33,785 bases of DNA from Prevotellaceae bacterium (GTDB taxonomy: Bacteria; Bacteroidota; Bacteroidia; Bacteroidales; Bacteroidaceae), in the NCBI GenBank assembly GCA_022763905.1, contig JALERS010000121.1:1-33785 (forward strand). The letters are read 5' to 3'. Position 1 is the stretch's first letter; each line of letters starts with the position of its first letter. Below are positions 16,160 to 24,921 of the stretch, piece by piece. The translations under genes were made by a program, and so were the position numbers. The notes below the pieces were generated by a model. The model was given only the letters and a program-made list of their open reading frames with translations. It did not search any database and was not told where the DNA came from.

Positions 16160-17122
16160 TCAAATCCAGAATTTGCCCGTTTCCTTGACCTGTTCGAAGG
16201 ACTGGCAGGACGAAAGGTCCATCATATCATATATACGACTGGCAAACAAGGCATCATGCAATCCTAATCCGATATTGTAGCACAAGATACGCTCGTCATC
16301 TGATTCCCTTCCAGGACAATTTCCCGTCATTACATCCGACATCTCGGCAAAACTATGAAAACGGGAGAAATAACGAAAACCTTCTATATGACCTTTATCG
16401 TCCCCAAAGACCTTATCAAAGAACAAATCACAATTCTGGAATCCACGAGTATGGACTGGAACTACTACAACACCTTTACGATACAAACTATCGTCTGGAC
16501 ATATCAACGAAGGAGCAGCTGTCAGACAGGACAATACCACATCGGCACCTCCTATCAATTGTTCAGGAGAGTCCACATCTTCAAAACACAACTGCGGATA
16601 CTCACTGAAACGTTTCTTAAAATCTTCTGCTTGGTCTTTATAGCGCAACAATCTGAATGTAACAGGTCCTTCTTTATGGCCAGCCAAAATACACAAGGCT
16701 GTAGCACGTGCAGTATTGCCCAACCCTATAAAGGAATAAGTAGTATTACCTTTATGCTCAAACATTCTGACAGCCAATGCCGCCACTGCCCCTGTTCGCA
16801 TTGTCGTTATCCAATCACCATCCAACAGGGCCAACAAACGGCCGGTATGACTATCATATAGCATGATTTCACTAGAGAGTGATGGTACTTGGCCAGCTAT
16901 CCGTCTCACCTCCTTGACCGCAAAACGCCCTATCGAAGAGGGGAGCATACAAGGCATAGTATTGAAGAAATCATCTCCTTGTGGATGAAGACTTATTTTA
17001 GGTTTGAGCTGGGCTTGGGATTTTATACGAAAACTTTCCTCAATCCATTCCATACAGACAGAAGGAGAGATATGAAGTGCTAATATATCAGCATGACTGA
17101 TTATCGAGACTTTATGAGTCAT
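16160..17122 (-). CDS. Ornithine cyclodeaminase/mu-crystallin family protein
   Basis: A 320-aa NAD(P)-dependent oxidoreductase-like protein of the ornithine cyclodeaminase/mu-crystallin family. The Rossmann nucleotide loop is FIGLGNTARATALCIL and the preceding LLDGDWITTMRTGAVAALA is a strong family signature. The lysine of FAVKEVRR matches the conserved substrate lysine. The segment where ornithine cyclodeaminases carry a GADxPGKxEL-like catalytic-aspartate motif reads VPVHTRGFQNCDLFFDKVF, so ornithine may not be the substrate. Related proteins act as imine or ketimine reductases or amino-acid dehydrogenases. Transcribed alone, divergent from DUF4250. Confidence 0.85.
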   Translation of the reverse strand: MTHKVSIISHADILALHISPSVCMEWIEESFRIKSQAQLKPKISLHPQGDDFFNTMPCMLPSSIGRFAVKEVRRIAGQVPSLSSEIMLYDSHTGRLLALLDGDWITTMRTGAVAALAVRMFEHKGNTTYSFIGLGNTARATALCILAGHKEGPVTFRLLRYKDQAEDFKKRFSEYPQLCFEDVDSPEQLIGGADVVLSCLTAAPSLICPDDSLYRKGVVVVPVHTRGFQNCDLFFDKVFGDDKGHIEGFRYFSRFHSFAEMSDVMTGNCPGRESDDERILCYNIGLGLHDALFASRIYDMMDLSSCQSFEQVKETGKFWI

Positions 17123-17150
17123 AAACAGAAGGATATCATAGATTACAAAG

Positions 17151-17158
17151 CAAAATTA
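17151..17158 (-). promoter_or_regulatory. Bacteroidetes -7 box for the cyclodeaminase-family gene
   Basis: The minus strand reads TAATTTTG, matching TAnnTTTG, 28 nt before the ATG at 17122. It is back to back with the plus-strand box at 17181-17188, so the two promoters share a small intergenic space. Confidence 0.5.
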
Positions 17159-17180
17159 CGTTTTTCTCAGACAAAATGCT

Positions 17181-17188
17181 TAACTTTG
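17181..17188 (+). promoter_or_regulatory. Bacteroidetes -7 box for the DUF4250 gene
   Basis: TAACTTTG matches TAnnTTTG and lies 21 nt before the ATG at 17210. It supports the short form of the downstream gene, because an upstream start at 17093 would precede the promoter. Confidence 0.55.
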
Positions 17189-17209
17189 TCAATAATAATT
17201 CTTTCAGAC

Positions 17210-17392
17210 ATGCACTCAGTGATACCAAAGGATCCTTACATGCTTTTCAGTTACATCAACATGAAACTGAGAGATACATACTCTTCTCTGGACGACCTGT
17301 GTGATGACATGCATGTAAACAAGGAGAACCTATGTGACCAACTCGCCAAGGCAGGGTTCCAATACAGCAAAGAACTCAATAAATTCTGGTAA
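17210..17392 (+). CDS. DUF4250 small protein
   Basis: A 60-aa protein fitting DUF4250: the N-terminal IPKDPYMLFSYINMKLRD and the helix-turn-helix-like SSLDDLCDDMHVNKENLCDQ segment, ending in YSKELNKFW. Family members are typically about 55-65 aa, and the promoter box at 17181 supports the ATG at 17210 over the longer frame from 17093. The predicted helical fold is compatible with nucleic-acid binding, but the family has no established function that I know. The peptidase gene starts 21 nt downstream, so they may be co-transcribed. Confidence 0.82.
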   Translation: MHSVIPKDPYMLFSYINMKLRDTYSSLDDLCDDMHVNKENLCDQLAKAGFQYSKELNKFW

Positions 17393-17413
17393 AACCATCA
17401 TACTTCTTAACCC

Positions 17414-19546
17414 ATGAAAACATCCATTTGTATGCTTATGACAGCATGTATATTATGCGCTTGCGAACAACACACGAATCCACTCCTCACTTCCAGTGAA
17501 CTTCCATATGGCGCCCCACCTTTCTCTCAAATCAAATCCTCTGACTACCTTCCTGCATTTGAAGAGGGCTTCAAACAACACAAAAAGGAAATTGACGCAA
17601 TTGCATCCAATCCAGAGGAACCGACCTTTGCCAATACTATTGATGCTTTGGAAAAATCAGGACAGCTTTTGGCACGCGTAGAAGGTATCTTTTATAATAT
17701 CAATGAAACGGATGCTGATGATGTCATGAAAGAGACAGAAAAGAAGATTACACCGATTGCCACAGACCATAGTGCCTATATCACCATGAACGAGCAACTC
17801 TTTGCCCGTATCAAGGCTCTTTATGATAAGAAAGATAGCCTCCAGTTGACTCGCGAACAGGAGATGGTTCTTGACAAATACTACCGTCGATTTGTTCGTG
17901 GAGGTGCACTTCTCAATAGCGAGCAGAAAAAACGACTCATTGAAATAGACAAACAACTCTCATTGGCCACCATCCAGTTTGGCGACAACTCTCTGGCTGA
18001 AACCAATGCTTTTACATTGCTCATTAACAATGAAGCAGACCTCGCTGGTTTGCCTGAAGACATAAAGTCTGCAGCCAGCGAACGTGCACAGGCCGCTGGC
18101 AAGAAAGGATGGCTGTTTACCCTGCAAAAGCCCTCATGGGAACCTTTCCTCAAATATGCCGACAACCGTGAACTAAGAAAGAAGATGTACCTGGCGTACA
18201 TCCATCGAGGTGACAACAACAATAATAACGACAACAAAGAACTCATCAAAAAAATTCTGGAATTGAGATTAGAGAAAGCCCAACTCTTCGGATACGACAA
18301 TTTCGCTGCTTACCAACTTGATGACAAAATGGCCAAAACCCCTCAAGCGGCCTACGACATGCTGATGCAGATATGGAAACCAGCCATCGCCAAAGCACAA
18401 GAGGAAAGAGATGACCTTCAGAAGATGATGAACGAGTCGGGTATTGAAGGACAATTGGAAGCATGGGACTGGTGGTATTACGCAGAGAAACTCAGAAAAA
18501 AACGTTTTGCTCTCGACGAAGCCCAACTTAAACCTTACTTCTCTTTGGAAAATGTCAGAAAAGGTGCATTCCTAGTAGCCAATCGTCTCTTCGGGGTTTC
18601 CTTCCAACCTCTTAAGTTAGCTGGAACAACTGATGCGCAGACAGAAAGTTCCCAAAATGTACCTGATGTATACCATCCCGAAGTAAGTTGCTTCGAAGTT
18701 CAGGATTCTACAGGAAAGCATCTTGCCCTATACTATACCGACTACTTCCCCCGTAGCACCAAACGAGCTGGCGCATGGATGAACAATATTGTAGAGGCCA
18801 TCCATCTAGATAGTATGGACCAAGACCCCATGATTGTCAATGTATGCAACTTTACTCCTGCAACTGCTACTACGCCTTCTCTGCTCAACCTGGATGAAAC
18901 CCGAACCCTCTTCCATGAGTTCGGCCATGCCACCCACGGATATCTTACACAATGTCATTACCCTACTGTGAGCGGAACTAGTGTTGCACGCGATTTCGTG
19001 GAACTTCCTTCACAGATTATGGAACACTGGGCTATTGAACCTTGCGTTCTCAAACAATATGCTCTCCATTACAAGACTGGAGAACCCATCCCCGATTCTC
19101 TTATCAGCAAGATGCAGGCGGCAGGAACCTTCAATACCGGCTTCGAAACGACAGAACTTGTAGCTGCTTCCTTGCTGGATATGGAATTCCACATGCAGGA
19201 CAATTACAAGGATTTTGATGCAGTAAAATTTGAAAAGGCAGTAGCCGACAAACTGGGACTCATTCCTCAAATAGCTTTCCGCTATCGTGGTCCTTATTTC
19301 AACCACATCTTTGCTGGAGGCTATGCTGCTGGATACTACAGTTATCTTTGGGCTGAAGTACTGGACGCTGACGGATTTGAGGCATTCAAGGAAAGTGGCG
19401 ACGTACTCAATGCCAGCATAGGACGCAGTTTCAGAACCAATATCCTTGAAAAAGGCGGTAGCGATGACCCTATGACACTCTACAAGAACTTCAGAGGCAG
19501 TGAGCCTCATCCTGACGCTTTGTTGAGAAACAGAGGTCTGAAATAA
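17414..19546 (+). CDS. dcp: M3-family peptidyl-dipeptidase (Dcp-like) lipoprotein
   Basis: A 710-aa zinc metallopeptidase of family M3, closest in layout to peptidyl-dipeptidase Dcp, which removes C-terminal dipeptides. The zinc motif is HEFGH (H501-E502...H505) within TRTLFHEFGHATHG, and the downstream glutamate lies in a family-like FVELPSQIMEHW segment. YSYLWAEVLDADGFEAF near the C-terminus is also typical. The N-terminus (MKTSICMLMTACILCACEQ) has a lipobox ending at a cysteine, so this copy is probably an envelope lipoprotein that feeds on extracytoplasmic peptides, unlike the soluble E. coli Dcp. It starts 21 nt after DUF4250 and ends 18 nt before dnaX. Confidence 0.93.
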   Translation: MKTSICMLMTACILCACEQHTNPLLTSSELPYGAPPFSQIKSSDYLPAFEEGFKQHKKEIDAIASNPEEPTFANTIDALEKSGQLLARVEGIFYNINETDADDVMKETEKKITPIATDHSAYITMNEQLFARIKALYDKKDSLQLTREQEMVLDKYYRRFVRGGALLNSEQKKRLIEIDKQLSLATIQFGDNSLAETNAFTLLINNEADLAGLPEDIKSAASERAQAAGKKGWLFTLQKPSWEPFLKYADNRELRKKMYLAYIHRGDNNNNNDNKELIKKILELRLEKAQLFGYDNFAAYQLDDKMAKTPQAAYDMLMQIWKPAIAKAQEERDDLQKMMNESGIEGQLEAWDWWYYAEKLRKKRFALDEAQLKPYFSLENVRKGAFLVANRLFGVSFQPLKLAGTTDAQTESSQNVPDVYHPEVSCFEVQDSTGKHLALYYTDYFPRSTKRAGAWMNNIVEAIHLDSMDQDPMIVNVCNFTPATATTPSLLNLDETRTLFHEFGHATHGYLTQCHYPTVSGTSVARDFVELPSQIMEHWAIEPCVLKQYALHYKTGEPIPDSLISKMQAAGTFNTGFETTELVAASLLDMEFHMQDNYKDFDAVKFEKAVADKLGLIPQIAFRYRGPYFNHIFAGGYAAGYYSYLWAEVLDADGFEAFKESGDVLNASIGRSFRTNILEKGGSDDPMTLYKNFRGSEPHPDALLRNRGLK

Positions 19547-19564
19547 CGTTTGCCGATTGCTGTT

Positions 19565-21433
19565 ATGGAAAACTTTATTGTATCCGCACGCAAATACCGC
19601 CCACAGGTGTTTGACGATGTAATCGGCCAACAGGCCATCGCCAACACACTCAAAAGAGCGGTTATACAACACAAACTCGCAGGGGCCTACCTCTTCTGCG
19701 GTCCAAGAGGGGTCGGTAAGACCACCTGTGCCAGAATCTTTGCCAAAACCATCAATTGTCTTCACCCCAAGGAAACAGGTGATGCCTGTAACGAATGCGA
19801 AAGTTGTCGCTCCTTCAACGAAGGACGAAGCACCAACGTACAGGAGCTCAACGCTGCAGCCAACAATTCCGTAGAGGACATCAGAGCCATTATTGAGCAG
19901 GTACGCATACCGCCCCAACTGGGACATTACAAGGTTATTATTTTGGACGAGGTTCATATGCTCACCCCTTCCGCTTCCAATGCCTTGCTCAAAACACTCG
20001 AAGAACCGCCTTCCTATGTGGTGTTTATCCTTGCCACTACCGAAAAACAGAAAATACTCCCCACCATCCTCAGTCGTTGTCAGATATTCGACTTCAACAG
20101 GATGGAAGTGGATGATATCATCACAGAATTAAAGATGGTGGCAGAAAAGGAGCACATCACATATGATGAAGCCGCGCTCAACATCATAGCCAAAAAAGCT
20201 GATGGCGGAATGAGAGACTCTCTCTCCATCTTTGACCAAATAGCTAGTTTTTCCGCTGGCAATATCACTTACGAAAAAGTACTGGAATGCCTGAATATCC
20301 TGGATTACGAGTATTACTTCAGAATGACTGACCTCTTGAGAGAGCACGACATCGTGCATACCATGCTACTCTGTGAGGAAATACTCTCCAAAGGATTTGA
20401 CGGAGGCACATTCATCAGCGGACTTGCATCTCATATGAGAGATCTGCTCGTCAGCCATCATCCAGAGACCCTTCCCTTGCTTGATGTGGCTCAGGATGTA
20501 AGAACCCGATATGCCGAACAGGCACAAAAATGCCAGTCACATTTCCTGTATAAATCCATCCGCATCTGCAACCGTTGTGCCAACAATTACCGAACTTCCT
20601 GCAACAAACGCCTTTCTTTGGAAATAGCCTTAATAGAAGTGGCACAGATAGGTACTGCGGAAGAGACTTCAGACGAGGATGCCGGGCGTAGCCCTGGCAA
20701 AATATTACAACCCGTATTTCAGGAAGCTGGCAAACAAATTCGTCCTGTGAGCCATCAACCAGCACAAGTCTCCGCACAGAAAACTCCAGCTCCTTCTGCT
20801 ACAGTCTATGGAACCAAGGCTACACCTGTTGAAAACAGTTCTACCAACAAGCCAACCACAACTCAGCCTGCCACCACAGACGCTAAGCCCAATGCCCAAC
20901 CTACTCCAACAAGAGATACTATCCCCTTAGGAAAAGGGTTTTCCATCAAAGAAGCTCAAGCAAGACTGAGGAGCAAAATGAATGATACAGCAACTGCTGC
21001 TGATACTCCTCAGACCATCGTCCCCTCCACACATAACAATGCGCCTGTCAATGACAGTCCCGTCCTAAATGAACCCTACACATTGGCCATGATTAAAGCC
21101 ACATGGGAGAACTATGCCAACCAACTACCTCAGGAACATAAGGCGGAACAAGGACGTATGAAATCTATGACATTGTCCTGCGGGAAAGACGGATGCATCG
21201 AAGTGGAAGTAGACAATGAGGAGGTCATTCCCTACATGACTCCCCTTCTGCCTAAATTAAAGCAGTTCTTCCATCAGAATCTGCACAATAATACTATTTG
21301 GTTTGACTTCAAGGTAAGAAGCCAACAAAAACAACAAGCTTTGTATGACCCGCAGACCATCGTCCAAAAGATGAAAGAAGAATATCCGGCTTTTGCCAGT
21401 CTTGACAATCTGCTCAATTTGCACCTAGAATAA
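19565..21433 (+). CDS. dnaX: DNA polymerase III subunit gamma/tau
   Basis: Clamp-loader ATPase of the replicative polymerase. From the ATG at 19565 the protein is 622 aa (the longer frame uses TTG). The Walker A loop is GPRGVGKT (46-53). The zinc module has four cysteines in NCLHPKETGDACNECESC. Walker B is ILDEVH and sensor 1 is LSRCQIF. Residues about 370-480 are a Pro/Thr/Gln-rich linker, followed by a C-terminal domain that probably binds other replisome parts (tau-like). I see no in-frame slippery heptamer where a gamma-only product would be expected, so only the long form is predicted. It follows the peptidase by 18 nt. Confidence 0.96.
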   Translation: MENFIVSARKYRPQVFDDVIGQQAIANTLKRAVIQHKLAGAYLFCGPRGVGKTTCARIFAKTINCLHPKETGDACNECESCRSFNEGRSTNVQELNAAANNSVEDIRAIIEQVRIPPQLGHYKVIILDEVHMLTPSASNALLKTLEEPPSYVVFILATTEKQKILPTILSRCQIFDFNRMEVDDIITELKMVAEKEHITYDEAALNIIAKKADGGMRDSLSIFDQIASFSAGNITYEKVLECLNILDYEYYFRMTDLLREHDIVHTMLLCEEILSKGFDGGTFISGLASHMRDLLVSHHPETLPLLDVAQDVRTRYAEQAQKCQSHFLYKSIRICNRCANNYRTSCNKRLSLEIALIEVAQIGTAEETSDEDAGRSPGKILQPVFQEAGKQIRPVSHQPAQVSAQKTPAPSATVYGTKATPVENSSTNKPTTTQPATTDAKPNAQPTPTRDTIPLGKGFSIKEAQARLRSKMNDTATAADTPQTIVPSTHNNAPVNDSPVLNEPYTLAMIKATWENYANQLPQEHKAEQGRMKSMTLSCGKDGCIEVEVDNEEVIPYMTPLLPKLKQFFHQNLHNNTIWFDFKVRSQQKQQALYDPQTIVQKMKEEYPAFASLDNLLNLHLE

Positions 21434-21486
21434 GTCTCTCTGTTATAAAACAACAAAACAATTACCGCAACAACTAACAAATTGAC

Positions 21487-21494
21487 TATTTTTG
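21487..21494 (+). promoter_or_regulatory. Bacteroidetes -7 box for the POT transporter
   Basis: TATTTTTG matches TAnnTTTG, 59 nt before the ATG at 21554 and 53 nt after the dnaX stop codon, suggesting the transporter has its own promoter. No -33 element is obvious. Confidence 0.5.
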
Positions 21495-21553
21495 CATTTT
21501 TAATCCTATCTGCTGAATTCTATTCATAACAACAAATAATACACTTTACAATT

Positions 21554-23134
21554 ATGTTCAACGGACAACCCAAAGGTTTGTATGCCCTCGCCCTTGCCAA
21601 TACGGGTGAACGCTTCGGTTACTACACTATGCTTGCCATCTTCACGCTATTCATGCAGGCAAAATTCGGATGGAGTGAAGCCGTAGCTGGGCAAGTCTAT
21701 GCGATTTTCCTCGCTCTCGTCTATTTCATGCCATTAGCAGGAGGTATCCTTGCTGACAAAATCGGTTATGGCAGATGTGTTCTTATCGGCATCACAGTCA
21801 TGTTCCTTGGTTACGGATGCCTGGTCATTCCAACTGGAGCCGACCTCATGGCACAAATCATCATGTATGGAGGTCTAGCCCTGGTATCAGTAGGGACCGG
21901 TCTTTTCAAAGGCAACCTTCAGGTACTGGTAGGTAACTTGTATGATAATCCCCAATATGCAGATAAACGCGACTCTGCTTTCAGCCTTTTCTATATGGCC
22001 ATCAATATCGGAGCCATGTTTGCTCCATCCATGGCCAACTATATTACCAATGCCTATCTGGAAGGAAAAGGTTTCAAATACACTACTGATGCTGTAGCCA
22101 CCTATGGTGACCGAGCAGGTGAATATCTTTCCACTCTATCATCTGGCTATAGCCTTTGCTTCGGTGTAGCCTGCATTTCTTTGGTACTTTCCGTTATTAT
22201 CTATCTGGCTTGCCGTAATTGGTTCAAGCATGCCGATATGACACAGAAGCAAGCCAAAGCAGCCAATACCGACCAAGCCGCTGTTACAGAACTTACTCCC
22301 AAGCAAACCAAAGACCGCATTATAGCTCTGTTATTGGTATTTGCTGTCGTTATCTTCTTCTGGATGGCTTTCCACCAAAATGGTTCTGCCCTTACCTTCT
22401 TCGCCAAGAAATACACTGTTGGAGAAGTCAGTGGTATCACTCGTATCGGGTTCAATATTTGGAGCCTTGCTTTGATTGCCGTATCCGTCTATTTCCTTAT
22501 TTCTTCATTCCAGGCAAAGACAATCAAGAACAGATTCATTTTGGGTCTCAGCACCTTGGTTTTGTGGGGAGGAGCATACGCACTCTATGCCCAGATGGAC
22601 GATCCCACATCCATCATGCCTTCTGATTTCCAACAGTTCAATCCCTTCTTTGTAGTTGCCTTGACACCCATCAGCATGCTCATATTCGCTACTTTGGCAA
22701 AAAAAGGCAAAGAGCCCTCTGCGCCTTGTAAAATAGCATTAGGTATGTTAGTTGCCGCATTAGGTTTTGGTGTCATCACCATGGGATCTTTCGGTCTCAT
22801 TTCCCCAATGGACCTCGGCAATTCTACTCAAAACATTCTATCGCCCAACTGGCTCATCTCCACTTATCTCACCTTGACCTTTGCTGAGCTGCTTTTGTCT
22901 CCTATGGGAATCAGCTTCGTCAGCAAAGTAGCACCTCCTCAATACAAAGGTATGATGATGGGAGGATGGTTTGTTGCTACAGCAATCGGCAACTATCTCA
23001 GTTCTATTCCCTCCTTGCTATGGGACAAGATTCCTCTGATTGCCAACTGGGGCATCCTTATTGCCCTATGCCTTATCAGTGCCGTTGTCATGTTTGCACT
23101 GTTGAAGAAACTTAACGCTGCCACACAAGACTAA
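21554..23134 (+). CDS. POT/PTR-family peptide transporter
   Basis: A 526-aa MFS protein of the proton-coupled oligopeptide transporter family, which imports di- and tripeptides. Helix 1 carries NTGERFGYY (16-24), the counterpart of the ExxERFxYY signature but with Asn in place of the first Glu. The PTR2 signature occurs as SLFYMAINIGAMFAP, and GTGLFKGNLQVLVGNLYD is typical of helix 4. There are about 14 hydrophobic segments. It lies between dnaX and DUF2461 without tight coupling and has its own -7 box and a terminator-like dyad (23149-23203). Family certain; substrate and coupling ion not. Confidence 0.9.
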   Translation: MFNGQPKGLYALALANTGERFGYYTMLAIFTLFMQAKFGWSEAVAGQVYAIFLALVYFMPLAGGILADKIGYGRCVLIGITVMFLGYGCLVIPTGADLMAQIIMYGGLALVSVGTGLFKGNLQVLVGNLYDNPQYADKRDSAFSLFYMAINIGAMFAPSMANYITNAYLEGKGFKYTTDAVATYGDRAGEYLSTLSSGYSLCFGVACISLVLSVIIYLACRNWFKHADMTQKQAKAANTDQAAVTELTPKQTKDRIIALLLVFAVVIFFWMAFHQNGSALTFFAKKYTVGEVSGITRIGFNIWSLALIAVSVYFLISSFQAKTIKNRFILGLSTLVLWGGAYALYAQMDDPTSIMPSDFQQFNPFFVVALTPISMLIFATLAKKGKEPSAPCKIALGMLVAALGFGVITMGSFGLISPMDLGNSTQNILSPNWLISTYLTLTFAELLLSPMGISFVSKVAPPQYKGMMMGGWFVATAIGNYLSSIPSLLWDKIPLIANWGILIALCLISAVVMFALLKKLNAATQD

Positions 23135-23148
23135 TTTCATTCATTTAC

Positions 23149-23212
23149 ATCCGCATCCCCGGCACTGCTTCCCTTCTCATGAACAGCGTTGTGGGATGCG
23201 GATTGTCTTGTT
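23149..23212 (+). terminator. Terminator-like inverted repeat after the POT gene
   Basis: ATCCGCATCCC (23149-23159) and its exact complement (23193-23203) form an 11-bp GC-rich stem around a 33-nt loop, 14 nt beyond the POT stop codon. TTGTCTTGTTT follows. The dyad is seen directly. It covers the ATG at 23179, arguing that DUF2461 begins further downstream. Confidence 0.55.
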
Positions 23213-23247
23213 TCCGCTATCCACCTTTCTCCCCAATGTTCCCTATC

Positions 23248-23928
23248 ATGCAATCTGTCATCCGTTTTCTTGACGAACTCAGTCACAACAACAATCGGGA
23301 ATGGTTTGCTGCCCACAAAGCACAGTATCTGGAAGCACGTGCAATCTTCCATGGTTTCTGCCGTCAGCTACTGACCCAAGTAGCTGAATACACGCCACAC
23401 ACAGCCCAACTTGATATCAAAGACATCACCTACCGTATTCATAGGGATATTCGTTTCAGCCAGGACAAATCGCCCTACAAGAACCATATGGGTGTCTTCA
23501 TTTGCCCTTTTGGAAAGAAATCAGGCTACTCTGGCTACTATTTCCATCTGCAAGGAGGTGTTCCCCGAGAGGAATCAGTTCTTATTGCCGTAGGTGACTA
23601 TTGTTGCCAGCCTGAAGTACTGAAGACACTGCGAGAGGATATCCAATATGGCAACGGAGACTTCCATGACATCCTCACCCGACAAATCAATCCTTGTTTT
23701 CATCTAGATACATCTTCCTCTCTGAAAAGAGTCCCCAAAGGATTTTCACCTGATTCTCCTTGGAGTGACTACCTCAAGTTGAAGAATTTCTGTCTATGTT
23801 GCTATCCTGGACAATCATACGCTTTACAATCCAACCTCGCCGAACAATTGGCCACATTATTCCAATCAGCCCAACCGTTCCTGGAATATATCAACAGAGC
23901 CATCGATTACACCCACAACAAACGCTGA
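23248..23928 (+). CDS. DUF2461 family protein (TIGR02453-like)
   Basis: A 226-aa protein of the DUF2461 family. From the ATG at 23248 it begins MQSVIRFLDELSHNNNREWF, which is how these proteins normally start; an ATG at 23236 is also possible. The frame extends back to 23179, but that start lies inside the terminator-like dyad. Further family segments are YRIHRDIRFSQDKSPYKNHM, GYYFHLQGG and GDYCCQPEVLKTLREDI. The biochemical function of DUF2461 is not established. recO begins 6 nt downstream, so the two are probably co-transcribed. Confidence 0.87.
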   Translation: MQSVIRFLDELSHNNNREWFAAHKAQYLEARAIFHGFCRQLLTQVAEYTPHTAQLDIKDITYRIHRDIRFSQDKSPYKNHMGVFICPFGKKSGYSGYYFHLQGGVPREESVLIAVGDYCCQPEVLKTLREDIQYGNGDFHDILTRQINPCFHLDTSSSLKRVPKGFSPDSPWSDYLKLKNFCLCCYPGQSYALQSNLAEQLATLFQSAQPFLEYINRAIDYTHNKR

Positions 23929-23934
23929 CCATCC

Positions 23935-24663
23935 ATGCTCATCAAAAGCAAAGCCCTCGTACTTGGCAAAAGAAAATACAATGACTCCCATGACATTGTC
24001 ACCTTATATACACAGGAAGCAGGTACGGTGTCCTTTCTAGTCACAATCCCCAAGACCAGAAAAGCATCCACAAAGAGCATTGTTTTTCAACCGCTCAACC
24101 AGCTTTGCATTGAATGGGACAACAAAGAGAACCATCACCTCTTCCGCATCCGGAATATACAATGTGCCTACCTCTATTCCAGCATGCACAACCATCCCTA
24201 TAAAATTACAATCAAAGCCTTCTTGGGAGAATTCCTCTATTTTGCCCTCCGCCACGAACAAAGCAACGACACACAACTTTTCAGCTACCTCTGCTCTTCA
24301 TTACAATGGTTGGATGCCGCTCAACACAGCTTTTCCAATTTTCACATCGCCTTAGCCATTCAACTGACAGCCTTCCTCGGCATCTTTCCCCATACAGGCT
24401 CACAGGAGCGACCTGCCTATTTCGATATGATTAACTCCTGTTTTTCTCTATCCCAACCCCATCATTCTCATTTTCTTTCGACTCAAGAAGCTGAATATCT
24501 CCCCCAATTACTCCGGATGAGAATCGTCAACATGCACCTGTTCCACTTCAATGCTTCCCAACGTTCACGAATCCTGACACTCATCAATACATACTACCAA
24601 TTACATATTGAAGGTTTTCCCAAGTTGCAATCCATTCAGATACTACATGATATCTTCGCTTAA
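23935..24663 (+). CDS. recO: DNA repair protein RecO
   Basis: Recombination mediator of the RecFOR pathway, loading RecA onto SSB-coated single-stranded DNA and annealing strands. The 242-aa protein has the N-terminal OB-fold start typical of RecO (MLIKSKALVLGKRKYNDSHDIVTLYTQEAGTV is split here as MLIKSKALVLGKRKYNDSHD then IVTLYTQEAGTV), followed by a helical C-terminal domain with FLGIFPHTG. No four-cysteine zinc motif is evident, as in many Bacteroidetes RecO proteins. It begins 6 nt after DUF2461. The assignment rests on the N-terminal domain, the FLGIFPHTG-like segment and length. Confidence 0.9.
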   Translation: MLIKSKALVLGKRKYNDSHDIVTLYTQEAGTVSFLVTIPKTRKASTKSIVFQPLNQLCIEWDNKENHHLFRIRNIQCAYLYSSMHNHPYKITIKAFLGEFLYFALRHEQSNDTQLFSYLCSSLQWLDAAQHSFSNFHIALAIQLTAFLGIFPHTGSQERPAYFDMINSCFSLSQPHHSHFLSTQEAEYLPQLLRMRIVNMHLFHFNASQRSRILTLINTYYQLHIEGFPKLQSIQILHDIFA

Positions 24664-24864
24664 CCCCCATCTGTCATTACCCTGATGATAACAACTTCAA
24701 TGTTGAATAGATATTTAACGTTTAAATAACACATTAGAGACATGGCAAGCAAAACCGCAAAGACAGATGATAACAAGGAAATCAGTTGACACCTAACAGA
24801 CTCCTACTCCTAAGGATTCAGGAAAAACAAGAATCGACAGCGTGCAGGAAACGTTTTTATTTGT

Positions 24865-24872
24865 TATCTTTG
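24865..24872 (+). promoter_or_regulatory. Bacteroidetes -7 box for the GH78 gene
   Basis: TATCTTTG matches TAnnTTTG, 49 nt before the ATG at 24922. The 24664-24860 stretch before it contains no convincing gene; a 15-codon ATG-TGA frame at 24742-24789 is too short to support. Confidence 0.5.
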
Positions 24873-24921
24873 CTTCGGAACATGCTTCTGATTCCCATCC
24901 ATCTTAACTCCTCCATTGCTT

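Noticed and set aside
19010..19957. 315-aa minus-strand reading frame across the peptidase/dnaX junction
   Set aside because: It is antisense to two well-supported genes, including the dnaX P-loop region. Long antisense frames arise from codon bias in the sense strand.
20192..20198. AAAAAAG run in dnaX as a gamma-producing frameshift site
   Set aside because: The reading frame is C-AAA-AAA-GCT, not A-AAA-AAG. The site falls near residue 210, within the ATPase core, where a truncated gamma would not be functional.
24742..24789. 15-codon ATG-TGA frame between recO and GH78
   Set aside because: It is too short, with no supporting signal. A frame of this size is expected by chance.
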